From positions 1,548,001 through 1,612,000 of the forward strand of contig NZ_JAGE01000001.1 in assembly GCF_000526495.1 (NCBI RefSeq): 64,000 nt of DNA, written 5' to 3'. The position numbers were made by a program, and so were the translations under genes. Position 1 is the first letter of the stretch. Each line of letters opens with the position of its first letter. Shown here piece after piece: positions 9,518 to 16,701 of the stretch. The notes below the pieces were generated by a model. It ran no database searches. It had not been told where the DNA came from and saw nothing but the letters and a program-made list of their open reading frames with translations. This DNA comes from Ruminiclostridium josui JCM 17888 (GTDB lineage: Bacteria; Bacillota; Clostridia; Acetivibrionales; DSM-1351).

Positions 9518-10764
9518 GACTTACTCCTGATAAACTTAGCCAGTCTTTCTAAACCATCTTCGATTTGCTTTTCCGTAAGATTGCTGAATGCTATCCTTAT
9601 TTGATTTGTTCCTTGGCTCTTATTTATACAAAACATATACATAGGGCAAACTATAACGGAGTATTTTTCAACACATTCAAGAATTAAGCTATCCGTTAAT
9701 GAGAACGGAATGTCCAAACTCATAAAAAATCCTCCTAACGGTTTTTGCCAATTCAGGCCATGTCCAATGCACCGTCCAATAGTATCTATTAATATATTTC
9801 TATTTTTCATACAACTTTCAACTTTTGGTTTACACAATGCTTTCAGAGAATAATTTTCCTTTTCTAAAACTGCACCTAGCATTGCCTGAAGAATTACTGA
9901 TGAATTAACAGTGATAAAGCTTTTCACCTTTTTTAACATCTCGGAAAGACTATACGATACATTATTATGCTTTATCTTTCCATCTGCAAGTAAATACCCA
10001 AGTCTCATAGAAGGAAAAATAGTTTTTGAAAAACTGCCTATATGAATTACTCTTTTATATTTATCAATTGCTTTCAGAGTGGGTATTTTCTCTGTATCAT
10101 AAATATAATATCCATAAGGATTATCTTCTACGATATAAAAGTCATATTTTTCAGCTAATTCAATGATTTTTTTTCGTTCACTTAAAGGCATGTAGCTACC
10201 TGTCGGATTATGAAAATCAGGGACTTCGTATAATACTTTTGGTTTTTTACCCTGTTTTATTAGATTAATAACTGTATCTTCTAAGTCATCCATATCTATA
10301 CTTTGATTTTTTCTTTTAATTGTACATACATTTACTCCGGCTATTTTTGCATACCCTATAAAACCTATATAAGAAGGCTCGCTAACCATAAGAACATCCT
10401 TCTTAGATGAAAAAAGCGAATTTATAACTATAGCCATTGCTTCCTGTGCTCCATCAGTTATGATAATATCTTCCGAATCTATAGTTATACCTTCGTCATT
10501 GTATACAAGTTTTGCTATATATTCATTTATTATGCCTTTTGTGAAATTATATTGTCCCAAATAATTAAAGTAAGCATTTTCGTCCATATTCCGGGGTTTA
10601 TTTTTTTTCACAAAGTCCTTTATTCCCAAGACTACTTCCTCTACATTAAAGAATTCCTCATTTGGTCTCCCGGAACCGAATGAGATTGCTGACGGATGTT
10701 TAACGCTTATTTCATTGAGAAAATTCATTGATTCAAGATATGTATCAAATAAGTTATTATTCAC
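9514..10764 (-). CDS. PLP-dependent class I aminotransferase
   Basis: Transfers an amino group between a 2-oxo acid and an amino acid. At 416 residues it has the fold-type I layout of the AADAT/Aro8 and MocR-like group: GRPNEEFF near the N-terminus, DGAQEAM, NPTGSYMPLSERK, VEDNPYGYY, the PLP lysine in GSFSKTIFPSMRLGYLL, and a C-terminal arginine in NQIRIAFS. No DNA-binding domain precedes it. The start is GTG at 10764 with GTGAGG upstream; the end overlaps the condensation gene. Phenylglycine and hydroxyphenylglycine pathways (PglE, HpgT) use transaminases of this class, so amination of an arylglyoxylate for NRPS module 1 is the favoured inference. It could equally run backwards to make a 2-oxo acid for the oxidoreductase. 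Confidence 0.9.
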   Translation of the reverse strand: MNNNLFDTYLESMNFLNEISVKHPSAISFGSGRPNEEFFNVEEVVLGIKDFVKKNKPRNMDENAYFNYLGQYNFTKGIINEYIAKLVYNDEGITIDSEDIIITDGAQEAMAIVINSLFSSKKDVLMVSEPSYIGFIGYAKIAGVNVCTIKRKNQSIDMDDLEDTVINLIKQGKKPKVLYEVPDFHNPTGSYMPLSERKKIIELAEKYDFYIVEDNPYGYYIYDTEKIPTLKAIDKYKRVIHIGSFSKTIFPSMRLGYLLADGKIKHNNVSYSLSEMLKKVKSFITVNSSVILQAMLGAVLEKENYSLKALCKPKVESCMKNRNILIDTIGRCIGHGLNWQKPLGGFFMSLDIPFSLTDSLILECVEKYSVIVCPMYMFCINKSQGTNQIRIAFSNLTEKQIEDGLERLAKFIRSKS

Positions 10765-10780
10765 TCGGTTTACCTCACAT

Positions 10781-10966
10781 TTAAATATCCATACACTCTA
10801 TTTTTAATATTTCAACCAGAACCTTTAACTGTTTAGCATTTTTTTTAATGCATGGAATTGAATTACCACTTTGAACTAAATCTTGGACTGATTCCTCTAA
10901 CTTCTGAATTAGCCTTTGTATATCGGCAATATCTTCATGAGTTTTACTATTCTCAGCTACAAGCAT
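10781..10966 (-). CDS. Small conserved-looking protein, function unknown
   Basis: A 61-residue protein that I do not recognise. It begins two bases after the ligase stop behind a near-perfect AAAGGAGG, spaced normally from its ATG, and ends 16 bases before the aminotransferase start, so the operon layout argues that it is translated. The sequence is mostly predicted helix with a break at GNSIPC; it has two cysteines and no membrane segment. It is not MbtH-like (no NxExQxSxWP pattern) and has no carrier-protein serine motif. It might be a small partner of the ligase or aminotransferase, but nothing in the sequence proves that. Confidence 0.7.
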   Translation of the reverse strand: MLVAENSKTHEDIADIQRLIQKLEESVQDLVQSGNSIPCIKKNAKQLKVLVEILKIECMDI

Positions 10967-10968
10967 AT

Positions 10969-12300
10969 TTATGTTTCCTCCTTTATATTTATGTAGCGCT
11001 TGGATTTCAGTTCATTTGTTTGTAATTCTCCATTTTTCTTTAATGTAATAACAAAGTTAAGAAAAGTTTTGCTATATATTCTTTCTCTCAGCCTTTCCCT
11101 TATTTCGTCATATTCTGAATCTGCAACTCCACAAGCCGTCTCTACCACAAGCTCTAACTTTCTGATCTTTTCACTGACTTGTATTATATATTCTCTTCCT
11201 AGTTTTTCCTCGCTCTGTACGATGTCTTCTATAACCGCAGGGGTAACAAATGTTCCACGCACTTTAATCAAATGATCTATTCTTCCCTTTACGCCACCTT
11301 TTAACATCCTATATGTCCGATTACACGTACAGGGTAAATCCTGCCAGCAAGCCAAATCATTTGAATTAAATCGAATACACGGCCTACCCTTCCTGTGTAA
11401 AGCAGTTATTACCAAATAGCCGTATTTGTTAGGTTCTGTAATTATTTCATGAGTATCAAGATCTAGTATTTCTACTAAAAACATACTTTCATTTATGTGG
11501 AGTCCCCCTGACTTTTCAGAACATTCGAATCCCCAGGCTCCAATCTCAGTTGCTCCGATATGATCGTAAACATCACAATCCCATTGTGACTCTATTTCTT
11601 TTTTGGTTGAATTGATCAACGCACCCGGTTCACCAGCACATATAATCTTTTTTACTGAAGTTTTTCTTAAATCAATACCTTTTTCTTTTGCTACATCTAT
11701 TAATCTAAAAATATATGTTGGAGTAGATATTATTGTCGTGATATCCAGTTCCAGAATTTTTTCAATCCTTTGCTGAGATGTAAGCCCTCCAGCCGATACT
11801 ATCTCAGCACCGATTTTTTCACACCCGTAGTGAGCTCCCCAAAAACCAATAAACAAGTTATAATTAAAGGCAATTAATACTCTATCATTCTCCCTTATCC
11901 CCTGAGCCCAAAGAACCGTAGCCCAACATTCAGCCCACCAATACCAATCCTCTAGGGTGTCAGGTTGTCTTATGGGATTATGCGTTGTACCACTTGTTTG
12001 ATGATAGAAAACAACCTCATCTTCTGGAACGGCAAGTAAATTACCGTAAATTGAACTAGATTTATTTTTATCTAGAAATTCCTTGTTAACTATAGGAACC
12101 TTATTTATATCATCGAAACACTTAATCATGTCCGGATTTACACCATGTGCATCATATAAATTCCTATATGCCGGTGAGTTTAGATATGCAAATGTAAAAA
12201 TATCTTTAAACCTTTTAAACTGTAATTCTTTTATCTTGGTTACATCAAGGGTTTCCATGTACGGGTTCCAGTAAATAGATGATTCTTTATTAGTATTCAT
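10969..12300 (-). CDS. PaaK-family adenylate-forming ligase (phenylacetate-CoA ligase-like)
   Basis: Activates a carboxylic acid with ATP, probably to a CoA thioester. At 443 residues it has the length and order of PaaK: an N-terminal FAYLNSPAYRNLY helix, the P-loop near TSGTTHNPI (the usual glycine after TT is histidine), ICAGEPG, the YDHIGATEIG motif, a CTC cysteine cluster, GRIDHLIKVRGTFVTPAVIE, and a C-terminal lysine-rich KSKR tail. PaaK relatives act on phenylacetate and other aryl acids; the substrate here is unknown. In this operon it could make the aryl-CoA that the adjacent oxidoreductase would carboxylate. The ATG at 12300 follows AGGTAGG. A 237-base gap separates it from the oxidoreductase genes, the largest break in the operon. 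Confidence 0.88.
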   Translation of the reverse strand: MNTNKESSIYWNPYMETLDVTKIKELQFKRFKDIFTFAYLNSPAYRNLYDAHGVNPDMIKCFDDINKVPIVNKEFLDKNKSSSIYGNLLAVPEDEVVFYHQTSGTTHNPIRQPDTLEDWYWWAECWATVLWAQGIRENDRVLIAFNYNLFIGFWGAHYGCEKIGAEIVSAGGLTSQQRIEKILELDITTIISTPTYIFRLIDVAKEKGIDLRKTSVKKIICAGEPGALINSTKKEIESQWDCDVYDHIGATEIGAWGFECSEKSGGLHINESMFLVEILDLDTHEIITEPNKYGYLVITALHRKGRPCIRFNSNDLACWQDLPCTCNRTYRMLKGGVKGRIDHLIKVRGTFVTPAVIEDIVQSEEKLGREYIIQVSEKIRKLELVVETACGVADSEYDEIRERLRERIYSKTFLNFVITLKKNGELQTNELKSKRYINIKEET

Positions 12301-12537
12301 ATTTCAAACCTACCTGCATTATATATTATTGAATCACAGCTACCATGATAGTCCTGTACTCTCCTAGAAATTTCCGTATAAGTTAAATGGCCAGAAAGGA
12401 CAAACTTAGTATTGTGCTTCTCGTTCTTGAGTGAATAGATACCCGATATACAATTATTAGGCTTACTGGTACAATGGCCTAAATACTTTTGTAGTATACA
12501 TTTTGAAGAAAATACCCTAGAGCCTATTTATGTATTT
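12301..12537. other. 237-base spacer inside the biosynthetic operon
   Basis: Lies between the oxidoreductase beta gene and the ligase gene. It has no reading frame of note. I see no hairpin followed by a T-run and no convincing promoter, so transcription may read through. It is the only sizeable gap between 16162 and the left edge. Confidence 0.5.
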
Positions 12538-13338
12538 TTAAGGGGTACTATCCTCTTTAATTACTTTTTTAAATCGTTTTTGAAGTTTTAGATATTTAAG
12601 TGTATTTATATTCTCTGATATTTGAATATTAATCTTTTTTTGTCCTTCAATAATCTCGTAAAGTGTCCACAGCCCTGTTTCCACTGCTTTTCTTGCCACC
12701 TCAACTGTCATACTGGCATCAAACCCCCACCCCGTAGGGCAAGGAGTATGTATATGAATATATGCAGGCCCATTCACATCTTTAGCAGTTTTAACCTTTT
12801 TTTTCAAATCGTTTAAATAACCTATTGAAGCTGATGCTACGTATGGTATATTATGTGCCTCAACAATTTTAAGCATATCTTTTTTGGGAGTAAGCTTACC
12901 CCCTGGTGTAGTTGTTGTCCACGCACTGTAAGGACTTGAGCCACTACCTTGCATCCCAGTATTCATATATGCTTCATTGTCATAGCATATGTACAACACT
13001 CTTTCTCTTCTTTCAAGCATACCGGACAACGACTGTAACCCTATGTCTACTGTTGCCCCATCTCCAGCGAATCCCAATACTGTTATGTCTTCTTTGCCTC
13101 GAATATCAAGACCAGCACGGATTCCTGCCGCATATGCAGCAGTGTTCTCAAGATTACCTTGAAATCCCGGTATTTTTAGAGCTGTGGAATTGCCATAACC
13201 GGAAAAAAGCGCTGCGCAACCGGGGGGAATTACTATGATGGTTTTTTCGCCCAACACACCCAATACACATCTAATTGCAATTTCTAACCCACATCCTGCA
13301 CAAGTACTAACACCATTAGCTACTAGATTATTACTCAT
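12538..13338 (-). CDS. 2-oxoacid:ferredoxin oxidoreductase, beta (thiamine diphosphate) subunit
   Basis: Binds thiamine diphosphate and carries the catalytic core of a PorB-type enzyme that interconverts a 2-oxo acid plus CoA with acyl-CoA plus CO2 and reduced ferredoxin. The family marks are CAGCG near the N-terminus, GFAGDGATVDIG (the ThDP/Mg motif), YDNEAYMNTGMQ and a conserved second-half cysteine in HTPCPTG. I choose the ATG at 13338, with AAGG upstream, which puts the CAGCG motif at residue 10 as is normal. An upstream in-frame ATG at 13377 has no ribosome site. Most clostridia use a one-chain pyruvate enzyme for housekeeping, so a split enzyme inside an NRPS operon suggests a dedicated substrate, such as an arylglyoxylate. 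Confidence 0.92.
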   Translation of the reverse strand: MSNNLVANGVSTCAGCGLEIAIRCVLGVLGEKTIIVIPPGCAALFSGYGNSTALKIPGFQGNLENTAAYAAGIRAGLDIRGKEDITVLGFAGDGATVDIGLQSLSGMLERRERVLYICYDNEAYMNTGMQGSGSSPYSAWTTTTPGGKLTPKKDMLKIVEAHNIPYVASASIGYLNDLKKKVKTAKDVNGPAYIHIHTPCPTGWGFDASMTVEVARKAVETGLWTLYEIIEGQKKINIQISENINTLKYLKLQKRFKKVIKEDSTP

Positions 13339-13423
13339 ATGCAATATACCTTGTGAGCATAACGTCATGGTCATCATTTTTTACATCATATATAAAGTTC
13401 AGTATTTCTCTCAGTTTTTTCAT
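13331..13423 (-). CDS. Possible 30-residue coupling ORF between the alpha and beta genes
   Basis: A short frame beginning MKKLREIL starts at the ATG at 13423, just after the alpha stop, with GGTGG about 12 bases upstream. Its TAA overlaps the preferred beta start. It fills the otherwise empty 87-base gap. It may be a real micro-ORF that couples beta to alpha translation, or chance; no homology can be judged at this length. Confidence 0.3.
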   Translation of the reverse strand: MKKLREILNFIYDVKNDDHDVMLTRYIAYE

Positions 13424-13425
13424 AT

Positions 13426-14646
13426 TTAAACACTTCCACCTTTTTTATTTAGCTTTCTTATTTTCATTGCATCTTGCTGTACATCTATCCAATTTTTATC
13501 ACTAAATTGATCGTCTAATAAACCGTAGAAGATATGCTCAATGATTTTTTCCGTTATGTCTCTTCCACCCAAGCCTGTTATAAAGTTCTTAACTTTACAC
13601 TTGTCGTCTCCTATTAAATTTTTTATCTCCATGCAAAGTGGCCCAAATTCTGCTCCCAATCCCGCACTCCTATCTAAGACCCCTATACATTTTATTTCCT
13701 TCAATATAGCCTTTAGTTTTTTATATGGAAATGGTCTGAAGCACGTAACCTTTATCGCCCCTACCCTAATTCCGTTATTCCTAAGTTTGTTGACAACATG
13801 TTTGACTGTACCACAGGAAGAGCCCATACTCACAATGACCGCCTGAGCACCATCACACCTATATGTACTCACCATGTCATAGTCTCGGTGGAATATATCA
13901 TTGAATTCATTCTGAACTGATGAAATAATATCAATTGCATTATTAAAAGCTATTTCTTGCTGATAACGCATTTCCGTAAATTCCTCAGGTGGAATCAAAT
14001 TGTTTATCAGCATAGGGTTATTCATATCAAGAAATAAGTTTTTAGGCGTATATGGAGGCAAAAAAGCGTCCACAGACTCTTGAGACGGAAGCCATACCTG
14101 TTGAAGGGAGTGGGATACAAAAAAACCATCCATACACACCATAAGAGGCAGCATCACTTTACAATGTTCAGCAATTTTATACCCCATAAGCATTAAGTCT
14201 AATACTTCTTGTGTATTCTCAGCATAAAATTGCATCCAGCCTGAGTCTCGTTCAGCCATTGTATCCTGATGATCACACCATAGACTCCAAGGGGATACCA
14301 GTGCCCTATTAACCACAGGCATAACAATAGGAAGCCTGCAGCCTGAAGCAACACCAAGTACTTCATGCATTAAGGCCAGGCCAACAGATGATGTCGCAGT
14401 ACCAGTTCTAACACCGGCTAACTGAGCTCCAATAATATAGGATAACGCAGAATGTTCTGACTCCACACATGTGTATTTGCAGCTTATCTCTTTTTTGTCC
14501 ACCATTGTAGAAAGTTTTTCTACAATAGGACTTTGCGGTGTAATAGGATAAGCAGCAATAACAGATACTCTTGCGAGTTTCATAGCCTGGGCAGCCGCGC
14601 CATTACCGTCCAACATTTCTTTATTTGATTTTGTATACTTATTCAT
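13426..14646 (-). CDS. 2-oxoacid:ferredoxin oxidoreductase, alpha subunit
   Basis: Alpha subunit of the same PorA-type complex, 406 residues. The pyrimidine-binding domain opens with a DGNGAAAQAMKLA stretch and the AAYPITPQSP motif. Next come TATSSVGLALMHE and the NRALVSPWSLWCDHQD block, both typical of pyruvate-type alpha chains. The C-terminal half (from about residue 260) is the transketolase C-like domain with IVSMGSSCGTVKHV and FRPFP. Its ATG overlaps the delta stop by eight bases, so the genes are coupled. Related enzymes include pyruvate, 2-oxoisovalerate and phenylglyoxylate oxidoreductases; the chain alone does not settle the substrate. It lacks the extra domains of the fused clostridial enzyme. 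Confidence 0.92.
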   Translation of the reverse strand: MNKYTKSNKEMLDGNGAAAQAMKLARVSVIAAYPITPQSPIVEKLSTMVDKKEISCKYTCVESEHSALSYIIGAQLAGVRTGTATSSVGLALMHEVLGVASGCRLPIVMPVVNRALVSPWSLWCDHQDTMAERDSGWMQFYAENTQEVLDLMLMGYKIAEHCKVMLPLMVCMDGFFVSHSLQQVWLPSQESVDAFLPPYTPKNLFLDMNNPMLINNLIPPEEFTEMRYQQEIAFNNAIDIISSVQNEFNDIFHRDYDMVSTYRCDGAQAVIVSMGSSCGTVKHVVNKLRNNGIRVGAIKVTCFRPFPYKKLKAILKEIKCIGVLDRSAGLGAEFGPLCMEIKNLIGDDKCKVKNFITGLGGRDITEKIIEHIFYGLLDDQFSDKNWIDVQQDAMKIRKLNKKGGSV

Positions 14647-14908
14647 TCTTCACCATTAAAATATAATTTTTTCTACAAATATTTGCACAGATGCCGCAAC
14701 CTTTACAAAAATTATAGTCTATAGAAATCTTATTTTCGTTATCAATACTTATTATCCCAGTTGGACAATACTCCTCACATTGTCTACACATAATACACTT
14801 ACCATTATTGATAACAGGCTTGACGGTCTTCCAATTACCTACAGGAGCATTGTCAAACTTGGTTGCAACCGGTCCTAGCAAGCAATTAAGTAATTTTTGT
14901 TTTTTCAT
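14639..14908 (-). CDS. 2-oxoacid:ferredoxin oxidoreductase, delta (ferredoxin-like) subunit
   Basis: Carries electrons between the thiamine centre and free ferredoxin. This 89-residue protein has two classic 4Fe-4S motifs, CIMCRQCEEYCP and CKGCGICANIC, separated by the usual loop. The N-terminal 30 residues include the GNWKTVKPVIN stretch seen in PorD-like subunits. It starts inside the gamma gene (23-base overlap) and ends inside the alpha gene, which indicates coordinated, equal synthesis of the subunits. Confidence 0.92.
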   Translation of the reverse strand: MKKQKLLNCLLGPVATKFDNAPVGNWKTVKPVINNGKCIMCRQCEEYCPTGIISIDNENKISIDYNFCKGCGICANICRKNYILMVKNE

Positions 14909-15428
14909 AGGCCTCTCTTATAAGTCCTTCATAGACTTTACCAATATTTCGATCAAATATATCCTTAATACATTCTACAAGGCTCTCCAAACCCACAGCT
15001 CCTGCTTGTGCTAGCGCTCCAAGCATTGGAATATTTGCCCTATCCTGTTGTAATCTGTCCATAGATAATTGAGATGCATCAACATAATATATATTTTTAA
15101 ATGAATATTTCGTGAAAATAGTACTTTCTGACGAATTAACAATGAGTATTGTGTCTTGGTGTATTCCTTTAGATATATCAATTCCGTTATTTTTTATAAA
15201 TGGATCGAACAACATAACAATATCTGGCTCATATATAAATGTATTAAGAAGTATTGGCTTTTCGTCAATATAAACATCTGAAGAAACAGGCGCACCTCTT
15301 CTTTCATGTCCATAAGCCGGTATGATTTTAGCATATTTATTTTCATAAATACATGCCAAACTACATATTAGTTTAGATGCTGTTACAACTCCCTGGCCAC
15401 CAATACCATATATTTTTATTTTTTTCAT
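14886..15428 (-). CDS. 2-oxoacid:ferredoxin oxidoreductase, gamma subunit
   Basis: Gamma subunit of the complex, thought to help bind CoA. At 180 residues it has the family length and marks: GIGGQGVVTASKL at the N-terminus, the YGHERRGAPVSSDV loop, and NIPMLGALAQAG near the C-terminus. It starts at 15428, sharing a base with the methyltransferase stop, and runs into the delta gene. The ERRGAP form resembles pyruvate-type rather than 2-oxoglutarate-type gamma chains. The substrate is inferred from context only. Confidence 0.92.
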   Translation of the reverse strand: MKKIKIYGIGGQGVVTASKLICSLACIYENKYAKIIPAYGHERRGAPVSSDVYIDEKPILLNTFIYEPDIVMLFDPFIKNNGIDISKGIHQDTILIVNSSESTIFTKYSFKNIYYVDASQLSMDRLQQDRANIPMLGALAQAGAVGLESLVECIKDIFDRNIGKVYEGLIREAYEKTKIT

Positions 15429-16162
15429 TATACAAGTTCCTTCGTAAATTCATAAGCTGCAATGCTCACAGCTATTTGAAGACTTAATGAGTCAATACAG
15501 TCATTCTGTGATATAGCTAAACTAACACCATAATTACTGAATTCCTTTGGTAGTCCTCTTGACTCATTTCCAAAAACTAATGAAAAAGGATATTTGATAT
15601 TATCTTTCTGGTTAATCTCGTGAAGCTTTTCTTTACCATCCAGCATGAACATATATAAATTATGATTACCTGCAAAACTCAGATACTCGTCAAATTCATT
15701 ATAGTACTCAAAATTAATACTAAATAATGCCCCCATTGAAGCCCTTATAACTTTTGGGTCAAATATATCAACCGCCGGACGGACAAGCGCCAAATCGCTA
15801 ATTCCAAATCCAACTAATGTTCGAATAATTGTCCCCAAATTTCCCATATTACTTGGGTTAACTAAGACAACATGATTATTTGATGCATTAATTTTTGAAT
15901 TGTACTTTTTTAAAACACCAACAACCAAACAATTTTCCTTTGGAGATATTCTTTGAATAAATTTGTCATCTGTAACTACTTCTACTCTTTCCCTTATACA
16001 TATCTCATTTAGATTATTAAAGAATTCGCTCTTATAAAAGCTTGTTGAAATAAATACTTTTAATATAACACCCGGCATTAACTTTAGAAGCTCAATAGTA
16101 GGATAAGCTCCAAAGGTATATGTATACTCGGCATCTTTTTTATAATTTTTAAATTTAAACAA
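15428..16162 (-). CDS. SpoU/TrmH-family RNA 2'-O-methyltransferase; possible self-resistance gene
   Basis: A SAM-dependent, knotted SPOUT enzyme that methylates a ribose 2'-OH in rRNA or tRNA. It is 244 residues with the three SpoU motifs: NMGNLGTIIRT (near residue 108), VFGNESRGLP (near 193) and DSLSLQIAVSIAAYEF at the C-terminus, plus a short N-terminal substrate-binding part. The start is TTG at 16162 behind GGGAAGG. It is the first gene of the biosynthetic operon and its stop overlaps the oxidoreductase gamma start, so it is co-expressed with the pathway. Housekeeping rlmB is present elsewhere in this window. TsnR and AviRb are SpoU enzymes that protect producers of ribosome-targeting antibiotics. 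Self-resistance here is an inference; a neutral tRNA methylase is the alternative. Confidence 0.85.
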   Translation of the reverse strand: MFKFKNYKKDAEYTYTFGAYPTIELLKLMPGVILKVFISTSFYKSEFFNNLNEICIRERVEVVTDDKFIQRISPKENCLVVGVLKKYNSKINASNNHVVLVNPSNMGNLGTIIRTLVGFGISDLALVRPAVDIFDPKVIRASMGALFSINFEYYNEFDEYLSFAGNHNLYMFMLDGKEKLHEINQKDNIKYPFSLVFGNESRGLPKEFSNYGVSLAISQNDCIDSLSLQIAVSIAAYEFTKELV

Positions 16163-16333
16163 AATATCCTTCCCTTTATGTAAGTTTATATTATTTTTTT
16201 TGCTCTTAGACCTGAAACAGCAAACACAGTAAACACTTTATTCTCTACAATAATTCGTCACTACAGGGTCCCATCATAAATACTTTCAAAATTTACTTGG
16301 AGTTATATTTGAGAGTGAATAGAATACATATTT

Positions 16334-16361
16334 AAAAAACACTGCATATTTCTATGCAATG
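16334..16361 (-). terminator. Intrinsic terminator in the operon leader (candidate attenuator)
   Basis: On the minus strand a nine-pair stem (CATTGCATA with TATGCAGTG, one G-U pair) with a GAAA loop is followed by six T residues. It lies between the promoter and the first gene. Flanking segments near 16370 and 16310 can pair around or against it, so an alternative fold is possible. Confidence 0.6.
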
Positions 16362-16451
16362 CTATCAAATATCCACTCACTATCCATTTTAACTTATTGA
16401 AGAATACTACTGACTTTTCTTAAACTAAAGTAAAACCGGCCTTTAATTATT

Positions 16452-16463
16452 CTAAAAAAGCAT
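16452..16463 (-). CDS. Three-codon leader ORF (Met-Leu-Phe)
   Basis: An ATG at 16463 follows GGGG at a five-base spacing and is followed by CTT, TTT and TAG. It lies in the leader, about 100 bases upstream of the intrinsic terminator. Very short leader ORFs often couple ribosome stalling to antitermination in antibiotic-resistance genes. The ORF could also be chance. Confidence 0.35.
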   Translation of the reverse strand: MLF

Positions 16464-16645
16464 AGCTTCCCCTTTCGTTTATTAGATATAAAATAAACTA
16501 TAAAGATTTTACTGTATTTTCCTTATCTTCAGATAACGAGCACTGGCTACGATTATTGTGCGATAAGTGCTTTTTAGAATCTTAAGAATATGTTATAATA
16601 TTTTCCTATAATAACAATTAAATACATATTTTAATTTCTTATCCT

Positions 16646-16674
16646 ATTATACCAGAAAATCTATTATAAGGCAA
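16646..16674 (-). promoter_or_regulatory. Sigma-A promoter of the NRPS/PKS operon
   Basis: On the minus strand, TTGCCT (16669-16674) and TATAAT (16646-16651) are separated by exactly 17 bases. Transcription would start near 16639, leaving a leader of about 475 bases before the TTG start of the methyltransferase. That leader holds the mini-ORF and terminator listed separately. The promoter sits between the operon and the end of the IS30-like element. Confidence 0.7.
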
Positions 16675-16701
16675 CATTTTCATGTATTTTTGTTATCAAT
16701 T

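Noticed and set aside
12301-12537. Internal promoter or terminator inside the biosynthetic operon
   Set aside because: No hairpin with T-run and no convincing -35/-10 pair at acceptable spacing.
15428-16162. Housekeeping rlmB misplaced in the cluster
   Set aside because: A full rlmB is present at 26194-27126 in its conserved neighbourhood, so this is a different SpoU enzyme.
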